Source: Thermodesulfovibrio sp. (GTDB taxonomy: Bacteria > Nitrospirota > Thermodesulfovibrionia > Thermodesulfovibrionales > Thermodesulfovibrionaceae). From it: DNA of 20,418 nt. Shown here piece after piece: positions 8,155 through 15,425 of this stretch. How positions within the stretch are numbered: the first letter of the stretch is position 1; each line of letters opens with the position of its first letter. The stretch covers positions 1-20,418 of the forward strand of contig JAOAGB010000016.1 in the NCBI GenBank assembly GCA_026415995.1, in the 5' to 3' direction. Both the position numbers and the translations under genes were made by a program. Under the pieces are notes generated by a model. That model saw nothing but the letters and a program-made list of their open reading frames with translations, made no database searches and was not told the origin of the DNA.

Positions 8155-8156
8155 GG

Positions 8157-9008
8157 TTATTGTATGTTTTGAACCTGTTCTTTAAGCCTTTCTGTTTGAG
8201 TCTTTATTTCTAAAGAAAGAGTTTTGACCTGGAAATCTTCTGTTTTTGCAAGAATAGTGTTTGTTTCTCTGTTAATTTCCTGAAGCAAAAAGTCTAATTT
8301 TTTCCCTATAATACCACCCATATCAAGAATTTCCTTAAATTGAATAATGTGACTTCTCAATCTATCTACTTCCTCTTTGATATCAGCTTTTTGAGCAATC
8401 ACTATAATTTGCTCAAAAATTCTATTTTCATCTAAATTGTTATGGTTTATGATTTCTCTCACTCTGTTTTTTAATACACTAATATAGTTATTATAACTTA
8501 TATCTACTAATCTTTCTAAATTGGTTAAATTATTTTCCATATCTAAAACAATATCCAAAAGACTTTTCCTTATTATTTCACCTTCCCTTATTCTCATCTT
8601 ATGAAGGCTTTCAAGAGCTTCTGAAACTGTGCCGAGCAATGTATCTAAATCTGGTTCTTCTTCCTCATAAATGAAGAGTTCTTTAAAATTTGAAAACATT
8701 GATATATCAATAGAACCAAGTATACTCAATTCTTTTTTTAGATCAATAAATGCTGAATATAGCTGAAGGGCCAGATTCTTATTTAAATAAATTCTACCTG
8801 TTTTTTCTTTCTGATTAATAGAAACAGTAACATCAATCTTACCTCTTTGAAATTTTTGTTTTATTAAATTTTTTATTTCAATCTCATATCTTGATAGAAT
8901 AATTGGTAATTTAATATTTATCTCAAGAAATCTATGATTTAACGATTTTGCCTCTACTCTAAAAATACCCTTTTCTGAACTTCCATAACCAGTCAAACTT
9001 TCTATCAT
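8157..9008 (-). CDS. yicC: YicC/YloC family endoribonuclease-like protein
   Basis: 283 residues, family length. The N-terminal domain starts with IESLTGYGSSE and carries VEAKSLNHRFLEINIKLP, both hallmarks of YicC. The C-terminal DUF1732 domain carries ADIKEEVDRLRSHI and GKKLDFLLQEINRETNT. E. coli YicC has been described as an endoribonuclease involved in small-RNA turnover; the role here is inferred from homology. It starts at ATG 9008, overlapping the upstream YggU-like gene by 4 bases, and is followed after 2 bases by remA. Confidence 0.95.
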   Translation of the reverse strand: MIESLTGYGSSEKGIFRVEAKSLNHRFLEINIKLPIILSRYEIEIKNLIKQKFQRGKIDVTVSINQKEKTGRIYLNKNLALQLYSAFIDLKKELSILGSIDISMFSNFKELFIYEEEEPDLDTLLGTVSEALESLHKMRIREGEIIRKSLLDIVLDMENNLTNLERLVDISYNNYISVLKNRVREIINHNNLDENRIFEQIIVIAQKADIKEEVDRLRSHIIQFKEILDMGGIIGKKLDFLLQEINRETNTILAKTEDFQVKTLSLEIKTQTERLKEQVQNIQ

Positions 9009-9268
9009 TCTATTTTTCCTTTTATTTGTATAATTTTATGTTTTGATTTTGTCCCCTTTATTATTTCAATTTTAGATTTTGGTGTATTTAGTAGTATCGA
9101 TAATATTTCTAATAATTCTATATTGGCTAATCCATCATGTGGTTGAGATTTCAATCTAATTTTAAGTATATCCTTATCTATTTTTTCAACTCCTGTTTTT
9201 TTACAACCTGTTTTAACGTTAATTTTTAAAATATATCCATTTTTATCCTTTATGAGAGGAATTTCCAT
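9005..9268 (-). CDS. YggU/DUF167 family protein
   Basis: 87 residues. The DUF167 pattern is clear: LKINVKTGCKKTGV near the start, then LKIRLKSQPHDGLANIELLEILS and SKIEIIKGTKSKHKII. It is a small alpha/beta fold of unsettled biochemical role; the gene often neighbours yicC or yggT. The start codon at 9268 lies inside the 3' end of the PAP2 gene (26-base overlap) and has no evident ribosome binding site, so translational coupling is likely. Confidence 0.93.
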   Translation of the reverse strand: MEIPLIKDKNGYILKINVKTGCKKTGVEKIDKDILKIRLKSQPHDGLANIELLEILSILLNTPKSKIEIIKGTKSKHKIIQIKGKIE

Positions 9269-10127
9269 TTTTAGTCAACCAAAAATTATAGTATAAATTA
9301 CCTATCAGTAAAGTTACAACTGTTAAAATCATTCCGCCTATTACATCAATAAAATAATGATATCTGCAGTATACGGTGGAAATTATTAATAATATTACTG
9401 GAAAGACAAATATCCAGAAAATTTTCTTATTATACTTATAAAACATCAGTAGAATCAGAAGAGATATCCCCACATGTCCACTTGGAAAGGCATCTCTCTT
9501 TATTCCTTCAAGTGAATTTAGAATGTTATTAATATGATTTGCTACTAAAATACCATGAAGTTCATTTTGAAACATATGGGCAATGCTAAATCGAGGTCCT
9601 AAGGCTGGGAAAATAAGATAGCCTATATATGAAAAATAAAAACAAAGAAGAACAAGAAATAGAGCTCTTTGAAAATCTTGTTGATTACCATATCTAAGTA
9701 AATAGATACCTAACATAAAGGGAAGGAAATAATATACACAGTAAGAAAGTTGCATTATTTCTGTTAAATATGGAGTGGCAAATTTTTCCAGATAAAGATA
9801 GGGATAAAAACCAAAAATTTTGTAGTCAATTTCCAAAAAAACATGGTCCATATCTTTATTAATATAGGGAATAATTTCCCCAATTGTATCAAAAGCAATT
9901 AAAACAGAAAAAACAGGAAAAAGAATGTTTTTTATTAAATTTATAAATTTATTGTTGTTTAATTGACATATGAAAAATTGAAATATTGCCATAGATAGAT
10001 AGATAATCAAAAAGTTAAAAGCAGTTGGAATCTCAGCATAAGAAAATATAACTAATAAAAAAAGAATTAAGAAAAAGATTATGTTTAATTGAAAAGAAGG
10101 TTGAAGTTTTAAAAATTCTTTTATCAT
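9243..10127 (-). CDS. PAP2-superfamily membrane phosphatase / inositolphosphotransferase-like protein
   Basis: About 294 residues with about six hydrophobic helices. The conserved PAP2 motifs are visible: FPALGPRF (typical of the Aur1/Ipt1-like PAP2_3 group), DAFPSGHVGISL with the motif-2 His, and YCRYHYFIDVIGG with the motif-3 His and Asp. Such enzymes dephosphorylate lipid phosphates or transfer head groups at the membrane; the substrate here cannot be told. I place the start at ATG 10127, whose A is shared with the upstream TGA (TGATG junction), with AAGG five bases upstream. A TTG three bases earlier is possible. Its 3' end overlaps the YggU-like gene. Confidence 0.88.
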   Translation of the reverse strand: MIKEFLKLQPSFQLNIIFFLILFLLVIFSYAEIPTAFNFLIIYLSMAIFQFFICQLNNNKFINLIKNILFPVFSVLIAFDTIGEIIPYINKDMDHVFLEIDYKIFGFYPYLYLEKFATPYLTEIMQLSYCVYYFLPFMLGIYLLRYGNQQDFQRALFLVLLCFYFSYIGYLIFPALGPRFSIAHMFQNELHGILVANHINNILNSLEGIKRDAFPSGHVGISLLILLMFYKYNKKIFWIFVFPVILLIISTVYCRYHYFIDVIGGMILTVVTLLIGNLYYNFWLTKNGNSSHKG

Positions 10128-10573
10128 CAAAGCCTTGCAATAGCTCTTAGTATAGCTTTTTCTTTTTTCGAAAGGGTCAGACCCTTTTGTTTTTCAAAGT
10201 AAAATTTTTTCCCCATTAGAATATCAAAAAAAATTGAAGAATCTATGGAAATACAATTTTCTCTCCAAACTGCTTTTTCTATGTCTCTGTCAGAGGTTAC
10301 GACAATCCATAGAGCCTTTTCAGTTTTAATAATTCTTTTTATAACATCATCAGCTTTTTCACCTGCACCAGAATAAATTATTCTTATGCCACCCCTTATT
10401 TCTGAGGTTTCTCTGCCCATTCCTTCCTTATATCCATCAAATACCAAAGTTATCTCATGTTTCTTTTCTTTCGAATAGATTATTAGATTTGCGACTAAAG
10501 CCTCCCTTGCCTTTCTCATATCCTTATGAAAAATGCCTATCAGATTATAACCGTCTATCAGAATTTTACTCAT
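10127..10573 (-). CDS. NYN (YacP-like) domain protein, probable RNase
   Basis: 148 residues forming one NYN/PIN-like fold. Acidic catalytic positions are visible: the Asp in ILIDGYNLIG, the Asp in TLVFDGYKEG, the GAGEKADDVI pair and the Asp in VVTSDRDI. The YacP branch includes Bacillus Rae1, a ribosome-associated mRNA endonuclease, so an RNase acting on RNA or ribosomes is the best guess. Its ATG at 10573 is preceded by GGAGAG about eight bases upstream. It follows the dual-CxxC selenoprotein frame after 31 bases and is coupled to the PAP2 gene through a TGATG junction. Confidence 0.88.
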   Translation of the reverse strand: MSKILIDGYNLIGIFHKDMRKAREALVANLIIYSKEKKHEITLVFDGYKEGMGRETSEIRGGIRIIYSGAGEKADDVIKRIIKTEKALWIVVTSDRDIEKAVWRENCISIDSSIFFDILMGKKFYFEKQKGLTLSKKEKAILRAIARL

Positions 10574-10604
10574 TATTTAAATTCTCTCCAAATATAAATT
10601 TCTA

Positions 10605-10796
10605 TTAAGCTCGATCACAGGATCGCCGTGATATTATATCCCATGTTTCTTCATCTATTTCTTCGAGATATTCTGAAACTTTAAATTCTGCTCCGCATTC
10701 AATACAGCAGAGCACGATACGTCTTCAGTAGAAAAAGACTGTTATATTATTTTTACAAAATTTACACTTTACATTTTTTAATACTCTTTTTTTCAA
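10605..10796 (-). CDS. Dual-CxxC small selenoprotein candidate (in-frame TGA read as selenocysteine)
   Basis: 63 residues if the TGA at 10725-10727 is read as Sec24. AGGAGG at 10805-10810 sits eight bases before a TTG start at 10796; the frame ends at TAA 10605-10607. Seen: a first CxxC (C11-C14, KCKFC), then YURRIVLCC, a second CxxC (C31-C34, CIECG), an acidic helix (EYLEEIDEETW) and a C-terminal SCDRA. From memory this matches the family NCBI calls dual CXXC motif small (seleno)protein, in which the Sec position is often Cys followed by Arg and the protein ends in Cys-Asp-Arg. It looks like a zinc ribbon with a redox-active Sec; the function is unknown. A SECIS-like hairpin follows the TGA. 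Alternatives are a nonsense-mutated gene or a 23-residue peptide, but coding character continues past the TGA. Confidence 0.78.
10689..10714 (-). promoter_or_regulatory. Bacterial SECIS-like stem-loop after the in-frame TGA
   Basis: On the minus strand TGCTCTGC (10714-10707) pairs with GCGGAGCA (10696-10689): eight base pairs including one G-U, with a 10-base loop beginning TG. The loop begins 18 bases after the TGA. The published bacterial SECIS pattern, as I remember it, asks for a loop of 3-14 bases with a G among the first two and 16-37 bases from the UGA; all three hold. It would recruit SelB with Sec-tRNA. It was found by eye, with no folding energy computed. Confidence 0.6.
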
Positions 10797-10804
10797 AAAA
10801 TTAT

Positions 10805-10810
10805 CCTCCT
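10805..10810 (-). promoter_or_regulatory. Ribosome binding site of the selenoprotein frame
   Basis: AGGAGG on the minus strand, eight bases before the TTG at 10796. No other minus-strand gene begins nearby, so this strong site needs an explanation, and it fixes the frame that reads through the TGA. Confidence 0.8.
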
Positions 10811-10820
10811 TTTTATATAT

Positions 10821-10847
10821 TTTACATTTATAAAAGTATTTTATAAT
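10821..10847 (+). promoter_or_regulatory. Sigma-70-type promoter for the plus-strand CxxC gene
   Basis: TTTACA at 10821-10826 and a perfect TATAAT at 10842-10847, 15 bases apart (short). Transcription would start near 10854. The site lies in the only divergent intergenic region; a promoter for the long minus-strand operon must be in the same AT-rich 58 bases but I could not choose one. Confidence 0.5.
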
Positions 10848-10878
10848 ATCTTAAATGGAAAAATTTTCCTTTATCAAT

Positions 10879-10885
10879 AAGGGAG
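10879..10885 (+). promoter_or_regulatory. Ribosome binding site deciding the start of the plus-strand gene
   Basis: AAGGGAG eight bases before the in-frame TTG at 10894. The upstream ATG at 10855 has no ribosome binding site and lies where the promoter at 10821-10847 would start transcription, so it would have to be leaderless. Confidence 0.55.
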
Positions 10886-10893
10886 AAATTCTG

Positions 10894-11403
10894 TTGTGGG
10901 ATAATATCCCCGAGTTAATTCAACTTATTGATAAGGTTGATGCTCTTTTTAAAAATTTTCCAGAATTATTTATGGAATCTATGAATTTAGCGGTAGAGAT
11001 TAAAGAGCACATCTTAAAACTTGATCCATTCATGGACACCTATTCAAAGAAAGTTTGTTCCCTATGTATAAATATATGTTGCCTTAATAAGAATAGCAGA
11101 TATGAATACGATGACCTGATTTATATAATTGCTTTGAGGGAGAAATTCCCTGTTCCTGATAGGAATCTTAAAGAAAAGGAACCTTGTTATCTTCTTACTG
11201 AAAAAGGATGTAAAATACCAAGATACGTAAGACCTCTAAGATGTAACTGGTATTTATGCAAAGACCTTTTAAAGGAGATGGAGTCAGCACCTGCAAGAAT
11301 TTTTAGAGAATTTTCCAATACTTTTAACAAAATGCTTCAAGTAAGGCAACAGATGCTGAACTCCTTTTTTCAATCACTGTCCAACATTCAAAGTAATATA
11401 TGA
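10894..11403 (+). CDS. Small Cys-rich YkgJ-like (CxxxxCC/zinc or iron binding) protein
   Basis: 169 residues from the TTG at 10894, or 182 from ATG 10855. An N-terminal helical part of about 70 residues precedes a cysteine cluster: VCSLCINICC, then EPCYLLTEKGCKI, then RPLRCNWYLC. That spacing is the YkgJ/UPF0153 pattern, a metal-binding (Zn or Fe-S) family of unknown function. The C-terminal 45 residues are helical and Gln-rich. It is the only plus-strand gene, divergent from the selenoprotein candidate and convergent with htrA, whose 3' end it overlaps by 30 bases. Start choice rests on AAGGGAG and on the promoter position; without those the ATG would be the default. Confidence 0.82.
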   Translation: MWDNIPELIQLIDKVDALFKNFPELFMESMNLAVEIKEHILKLDPFMDTYSKKVCSLCINICCLNKNSRYEYDDLIYIIALREKFPVPDRNLKEKEPCYLLTEKGCKIPRYVRPLRCNWYLCKDLLKEMESAPARIFREFSNTFNKMLQVRQQMLNSFFQSLSNIQSNI

Positions 11404-12831
11404 AACTATACCATTTCTGTAAAACCAGATAATGGCTCTGCCCTTTGTCTGGCTGGCGATTTTAGAAAAATCCTTCACATTATTTATTTTTTGATTGTTA
11501 ATTTCCATAATTACATCTCCTTGTTTTAACATTCCCTCAGCTGGTGATCCAGAATCAATGGATGATACAATAACTCCATTAATTCTTCTTGGGATATTAA
11601 GTTGGCTTCTCAGTCTGGGTGTTAATTCCTCTACATGGATACCGGCAAGAACTGACTCAGATACAGATACTTTCTGTTCAGAGGGTAATTCTCCTACAGT
11701 AGCTGTTAATGTATATGTCTTACCGTTTCTTATAATTTCAATTTTTACATTTTTGCCAGGTGGTGTACTTACTACAAGATTTCTAAGATGAGCAGAATCC
11801 TCCACTTCTCTCCCATCAAAACTTATTAAGATATCTTTTCTTAATATGCCTGCTTTTTCCGCTGGACTTCCCTCTTGAACATCTGTAACTACAGCGCCTT
11901 TTATCTCTTTAAGATTAATGGATTTTGCCATTTCAGGATCAATGTCTTGCACAGTAACACCAAGCCATCCACGAACCACTTTTTTGTGTTTTATAAGATT
12001 ATCCATGACTACACGTGCCATGTTACTGGGAATTGCGAAACCTATACCTTGATATCCACCTGTAGTGCTAAATATTGCTGTATTTATACCTATAAGCTCT
12101 CCTTTAACATTCACTAAGGGACCGCCAGAGTTTCCTGGATTTATTGGTGCATCTGTCTGAATAAAATCTTCATAATCAGAGATTCCCACGTTTGCTCTGC
12201 CAGTAGCACTTACTATTCCACTTGTAACGGTAAGATTAAGTCCATAAGGATTTCCTATTGCAATAACTGTCTCACCTACTTTTAATTTGTCTGAGTCACC
12301 CCATTTTATTGCTCTTAGATTGTCTGCCTTAATTTTTATGACCGCAACGTCTGTTTTCGCATCATATCCTATTACCGTTCCATCAAAAACTCTTTTATCA
12401 TAAAGTTTGACCTTAATTTCATCAGCACCCTTTATAACATGGTAATTTGTAAGAATATATCCAGAAGCATCAACAATCACTCCTGAACCAAGAGATGTCT
12501 GAGTGAATTCTCTCTGTCTGTCAAAAAGTCCTCCAAATTCCTCATCAAAAAATCTTCTAAAGAAGGGATCATTAAATGGAAAAGGTATAGTCTGTCTTCT
12601 TATTTTTTTTGTCGTATAAATATTTACTACAGAAGGTCTTACTGCTTGAACAACCTCTGCCATTGCGTTTCCAATTTTTGATAAAGTTTCCTGTGATTCT
12701 TTGGAAATCTGATAATCTTCTGAGAATCCTTTTGTCTGAAGATCAAAGTTAGAGGCTATTATTAATCCAATAGTTATGCCTATGAGAATTAAAACTGCTC
12801 CAGAGATAAAAAACTTTGTATTTTTTCTCAT
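11374..12831 (-). CDS. htrA: HtrA/DegP-family periplasmic serine protease
   Basis: 485 residues. A membrane helix/signal anchor at about 7-28 exports the protein. The trypsin-like domain has the catalytic triad His131 (TNYHVIKG), Asp161 (KTDVAVIKI) and Ser235 (GNSGGPL), with the LA-loop-like FPFNDPFFRRFFDEEF in between. Two PDZ domains follow, about 275-365 (GWLGVTVQDI, KAGILRKDILISFDGR) and 390-480 (AGIHVEEL, QGDVIMEINNQ). It degrades or refolds damaged envelope proteins. ATG 12831 has AGGAGG nine bases upstream. It is last in its operon, behind transaldolase, with no stress-sigma promoter visible directly ahead. Confidence 0.96.
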   Translation of the reverse strand: MRKNTKFFISGAVLILIGITIGLIIASNFDLQTKGFSEDYQISKESQETLSKIGNAMAEVVQAVRPSVVNIYTTKKIRRQTIPFPFNDPFFRRFFDEEFGGLFDRQREFTQTSLGSGVIVDASGYILTNYHVIKGADEIKVKLYDKRVFDGTVIGYDAKTDVAVIKIKADNLRAIKWGDSDKLKVGETVIAIGNPYGLNLTVTSGIVSATGRANVGISDYEDFIQTDAPINPGNSGGPLVNVKGELIGINTAIFSTTGGYQGIGFAIPSNMARVVMDNLIKHKKVVRGWLGVTVQDIDPEMAKSINLKEIKGAVVTDVQEGSPAEKAGILRKDILISFDGREVEDSAHLRNLVVSTPPGKNVKIEIIRNGKTYTLTATVGELPSEQKVSVSESVLAGIHVEELTPRLRSQLNIPRRINGVIVSSIDSGSPAEGMLKQGDVIMEINNQKINNVKDFSKIASQTKGRAIIWFYRNGIVSYITLNVGQ

Positions 12832-12843
12832 TTTAACTACCTC

Positions 12844-13488
12844 CTATTTTTGAAGTTTCTCCCAGTCTTTCATAAATTTTTCAATACCGATATCTGTCAA
12901 GGGATGTTTGATAAGTTGTTTGATTACAGAGTATGGAATTGTTGCAATATCTGCTCCTATTCTTGCTGCTTCGAGAACATGGAGAGGATTGCGAATACTT
13001 GCTACAATAACCTCTGTATCAAAGGCATAGTTTTCAAAGATTATCTGAATATCTCTTATTAAATCCATTCCAAAATGACTTATGTCATCAAGTCTACCAA
13101 CAAAGGGACTTACATAGGTGGCACCTGCCTTTGCTGCAAGCAATGCCTGCGTTGGTGAAAATACAAGTGTTACATTTGTTTTAATACCTTTCTGCGAAAG
13201 TTTTTTCACAGTTTTTAGTCCATCCTCGGTCATAGGGATTTTAATTACTATGTTTGGAGAAATCTTACTTAATTCAAATGCTTCCTCTAACATATCTTCA
13301 TATTTTAGTGATATTGCCTCGGCACTTACAGGGCCATCAACTATTTGACAGATTTCTTTTAGTAAGTTTATGGGCTCTCTGCCTTCTTTGGCAAGTAATG
13401 AAGGGTTTGTTGTTACTCCATCAATTACTCCTACTTCCCAAGCTTTTTTAATTTCTTCAATATTTGCTGTGTCAATGAAAAATTTCAT
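12844..13488 (-). CDS. tal: Transaldolase, small TalC type
   Basis: 214 residues, a compact class I aldolase barrel. Seen: FFIDTANIEEIK, GVTTNPSLLAKEG, Schiff-base Lys83 in IVIKIPMTEDG, PFVGRLDDI and ASIRNPLHV. Compared with E. coli fructose-6-phosphate aldolase, the Gln in its AQVMA segment is Glu57 here and the Tyr in its PYVNR segment is Phe here, both as in transaldolases. I therefore call it a pentose-phosphate transaldolase, not Fsa. ATG 13488 overlaps the upstream stop (ATGA), with GGAGG seven bases upstream. Confidence 0.93.
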   Translation of the reverse strand: MKFFIDTANIEEIKKAWEVGVIDGVTTNPSLLAKEGREPINLLKEICQIVDGPVSAEAISLKYEDMLEEAFELSKISPNIVIKIPMTEDGLKTVKKLSQKGIKTNVTLVFSPTQALLAAKAGATYVSPFVGRLDDISHFGMDLIRDIQIIFENYAFDTEVIVASIRNPLHVLEAARIGADIATIPYSVIKQLIKHPLTDIGIEKFMKDWEKLQK

Positions 13489-14282
13489 ACTTCTTCCTCC
13501 TGAATAACTTTAATTATAAAATTTTCACCATCCTTTTCTATTATTAATCCAAACAGTGACGCTAATTCAAAAAGTGTTCTTCCAAAAAGCAAATATAAAA
13601 TATCATCCGAGATTTTTAGTTTCTCCTTAATCCAGTCTCTTAAGGATAAGTCATATAAAATCATCTCTGCTATTTTTTCAACGTTTTCTCCTTTACCTTT
13701 TTTTAATTCCTCTATTAGGTCATTAAATTTATTGAGAGAACAGATTTCCTCATGTTTTTTTATCGTGTCTTTTATGAAATCAATATCACCAAATAAATGC
13801 TCTCTTGTGAGTCTTTTACCTTCCAACCCTGTAACTGTAATGTTCTGTGACCAGCATTCATACTGTCTACATACATAAGGTCTTTGTTCATATATGGTAC
13901 AGCCTTCTTCAGGATTATAAAAAAGACAGGTAAAAGTTCCAAAAATAGGCTTTATTTTTATAATTTCCATTGAACAGTAGTAAGTGTCTCCATCGATTGA
14001 AGAACGCAACTTTTCTCCTTCTCTTATTGTATAGATATCCTTCTCAGAAATAACACCTTTTATTAGTAGCTCCATATCTTCTTTAAGAATTATAGGAGTA
14101 TCTCTTCTACAGCATTCTCCACATCTATCGCAGCCATTTTTTATTAAAAAGGTCATTTTTTTTGGTTTTCCATCAGGATCATATCCTCGAACCCCATCAT
14201 GAGTATCTCGATCATTTTTTTGGGGTTTATAAACTGTACCATCAGGTAAAACTATTTCAAAATTAGAATTTTCTTCCGTCAT
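13485..14282 (-). CDS. YkgJ-family cysteine cluster protein
   Basis: 265 residues. After about 45 residues (VLPDGTVYKPQ, RGYDPDGKP) comes CDRCGECCRRDTP, the CxxCxxCC signature, followed by a cluster of CLFYNPEEGCTIYEQRPYVCRQYEC. Family knowledge: these proteins bind zinc or an iron-sulfur cluster, with no settled function. The C-terminal third is helical and charged, without known motifs. AGGAGG lies seven bases before ATG 14282. It stands between a two-cluster Fe-S protein and transaldolase and overlaps the latter by 4 bases. Confidence 0.9.
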   Translation of the reverse strand: MTEENSNFEIVLPDGTVYKPQKNDRDTHDGVRGYDPDGKPKKMTFLIKNGCDRCGECCRRDTPIILKEDMELLIKGVISEKDIYTIREGEKLRSSIDGDTYYCSMEIIKIKPIFGTFTCLFYNPEEGCTIYEQRPYVCRQYECWSQNITVTGLEGKRLTREHLFGDIDFIKDTIKKHEEICSLNKFNDLIEELKKGKGENVEKIAEMILYDLSLRDWIKEKLKISDDILYLLFGRTLFELASLFGLIIEKDGENFIIKVIQEEEV

Positions 14283-14293
14283 TTTATTTCCTC

Positions 14294-15421
14294 CTAAGAA
14301 TAATTTTCATGAATAAATTCTGTGTAATGGAGTATTTTTTTATTTTTCATAGCAAATTTAAACTGAATTATACAATTAGGACATGAGCTTATTATCATAT
14401 CTGCTTTTTCATATTCTAAAACTTTTTTTCTTAGAATATCCATAGAACTTTTTTCAAATAAAAATGAGAAAAGACCAGCAAACCCGCAACAGCCCTCTTT
14501 TTTCTCAATATTAATTCCTAAATTATTAAAAAGATTTAGTATTTTATGGTGTTCCTTTATGTAGTTTGACGAATGACATGATAAATGGAAGAAAATTCTT
14601 TTATTAGAGGTTTGAATATGATGGAACTTTATATTTTCTGTTATATCAGTAATGTTTATAACGTTTATTCTTTCACCTGTAATTTTTTTATAAACATGGT
14701 CTATAAAATGAGCGCATGTGGGACAGGGAGTGATGACACCATCAATATTAAAGGATTTATAATTTTTTAAATTTTTTTTTGCAAGATTAACCATTTCTTT
14801 TCTAAATCCAGCTCCTAAAAGGGGTGCACCACAACAGTTTTGTTTTGGAATAATAACTTCATAATTAGCTTTTGATAAAATTTCTATTATGGCATTCGAG
14901 ATAGAAGGCATAAGAAAGTTAGTAGCACAACCCAAGAAAAGAGCTATTCGCCCTTTGGGTTTAATTTTGTTAAAAATCTTTAAATAGGAAGATTCAAAAC
15001 TTTTTTTTTCGAAGACAGATATTTTATCTAAAAAACTTGTGCTAAATTTTTTTTGTTTTTTTATAAAATGCTTTAATGGTTTACTCTTGTTAAGAACCCT
15101 TATAGCTGAAAAAAATAATTCAGGATAAAGAGAAAAATATTTAAAAAGATACTGCATCAGATTTTTATTCGTTTTTTCTCTTGCTTCATACATTAAAAAG
15201 GGAATGTTGACTTGAAGTGGACAATTTGCCTGACATGTGCCACATAGAAGACAACTAAAAATTCTTTCGTATAGCTTTTTGCTCTCAGGCAGATTTTCAT
15301 TTATTAAAAGATTGAACATTTGAAACCTTCCTCTTGGTGAAAAGGCTTCATTAAGAAACAGTCTATAGCTTGGACAAAGTTCTTTACATTTTCCACATCT
15401 ATTACATTCTGTTAAATCCAT
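14294..15421 (-). CDS. GlcF/GlpC-like iron-sulfur protein with two CCG domains
   Basis: 375 residues from ATG 15421. Two [4Fe-4S] ferredoxin motifs, CNRCGKCKELCP near the N-terminus and CLLCGTCQANCP about 50 residues later, are followed by two cysteine-rich CCG domains (GCATNF, NCCGAPLLGAG, CPTC; then SCHSSN, GCCGFAG, SCPNC). This is the layout of glycolate oxidase GlcF and glycerol-3-phosphate dehydrogenase GlpC, electron-transfer partners of FAD or membrane enzymes. No GlcD, GlpA or HdrA partner is in the window, so the substrate is unknown. ATG 15421 lies just past the rng stop; an in-frame TTG at 15433 is possible but has no ribosome binding site. Confidence 0.9.
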   Translation of the reverse strand: MDLTECNRCGKCKELCPSYRLFLNEAFSPRGRFQMFNLLINENLPESKKLYERIFSCLLCGTCQANCPLQVNIPFLMYEAREKTNKNLMQYLFKYFSLYPELFFSAIRVLNKSKPLKHFIKKQKKFSTSFLDKISVFEKKSFESSYLKIFNKIKPKGRIALFLGCATNFLMPSISNAIIEILSKANYEVIIPKQNCCGAPLLGAGFRKEMVNLAKKNLKNYKSFNIDGVITPCPTCAHFIDHVYKKITGERINVINITDITENIKFHHIQTSNKRIFFHLSCHSSNYIKEHHKILNLFNNLGINIEKKEGCCGFAGLFSFLFEKSSMDILRKKVLEYEKADMIISSCPNCIIQFKFAMKNKKILHYTEFIHENYS

Positions 15422-15425
15422 TTTT

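Noticed and set aside
10612..10625. Inverted repeat CGATC-ACAG-GATCG
   Set aside because: Only five base pairs, inside the 3' coding end of the selenoprotein frame; too short to call an operator or terminator.
10605..10796. Reading this region as a decayed pseudogene
   Set aside because: There is a single in-frame stop, no frameshift, an intact ribosome binding site, and conserved-looking cysteine motifs on both sides. A random nonsense mutation remains possible but is less likely than Sec.
10855..10893. ATG at 10855 as the start of the plus-strand gene
   Set aside because: No ribosome binding site, and the perfect -10 box ends 7 bases before it; a leaderless start cannot be excluded.
11495..11791. 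Plus-strand open frame inside htrA
   Set aside because: It lies opposite the PDZ region of htrA with no motif of its own; a shadow frame. The same holds for the plus-strand frames inside accC, efp, rng and the radical SAM gene.
12844..13488. Fructose-6-phosphate aldolase (Fsa)
   Set aside because: The Glu and Phe positions that separate transaldolase from Fsa are of the transaldolase type.
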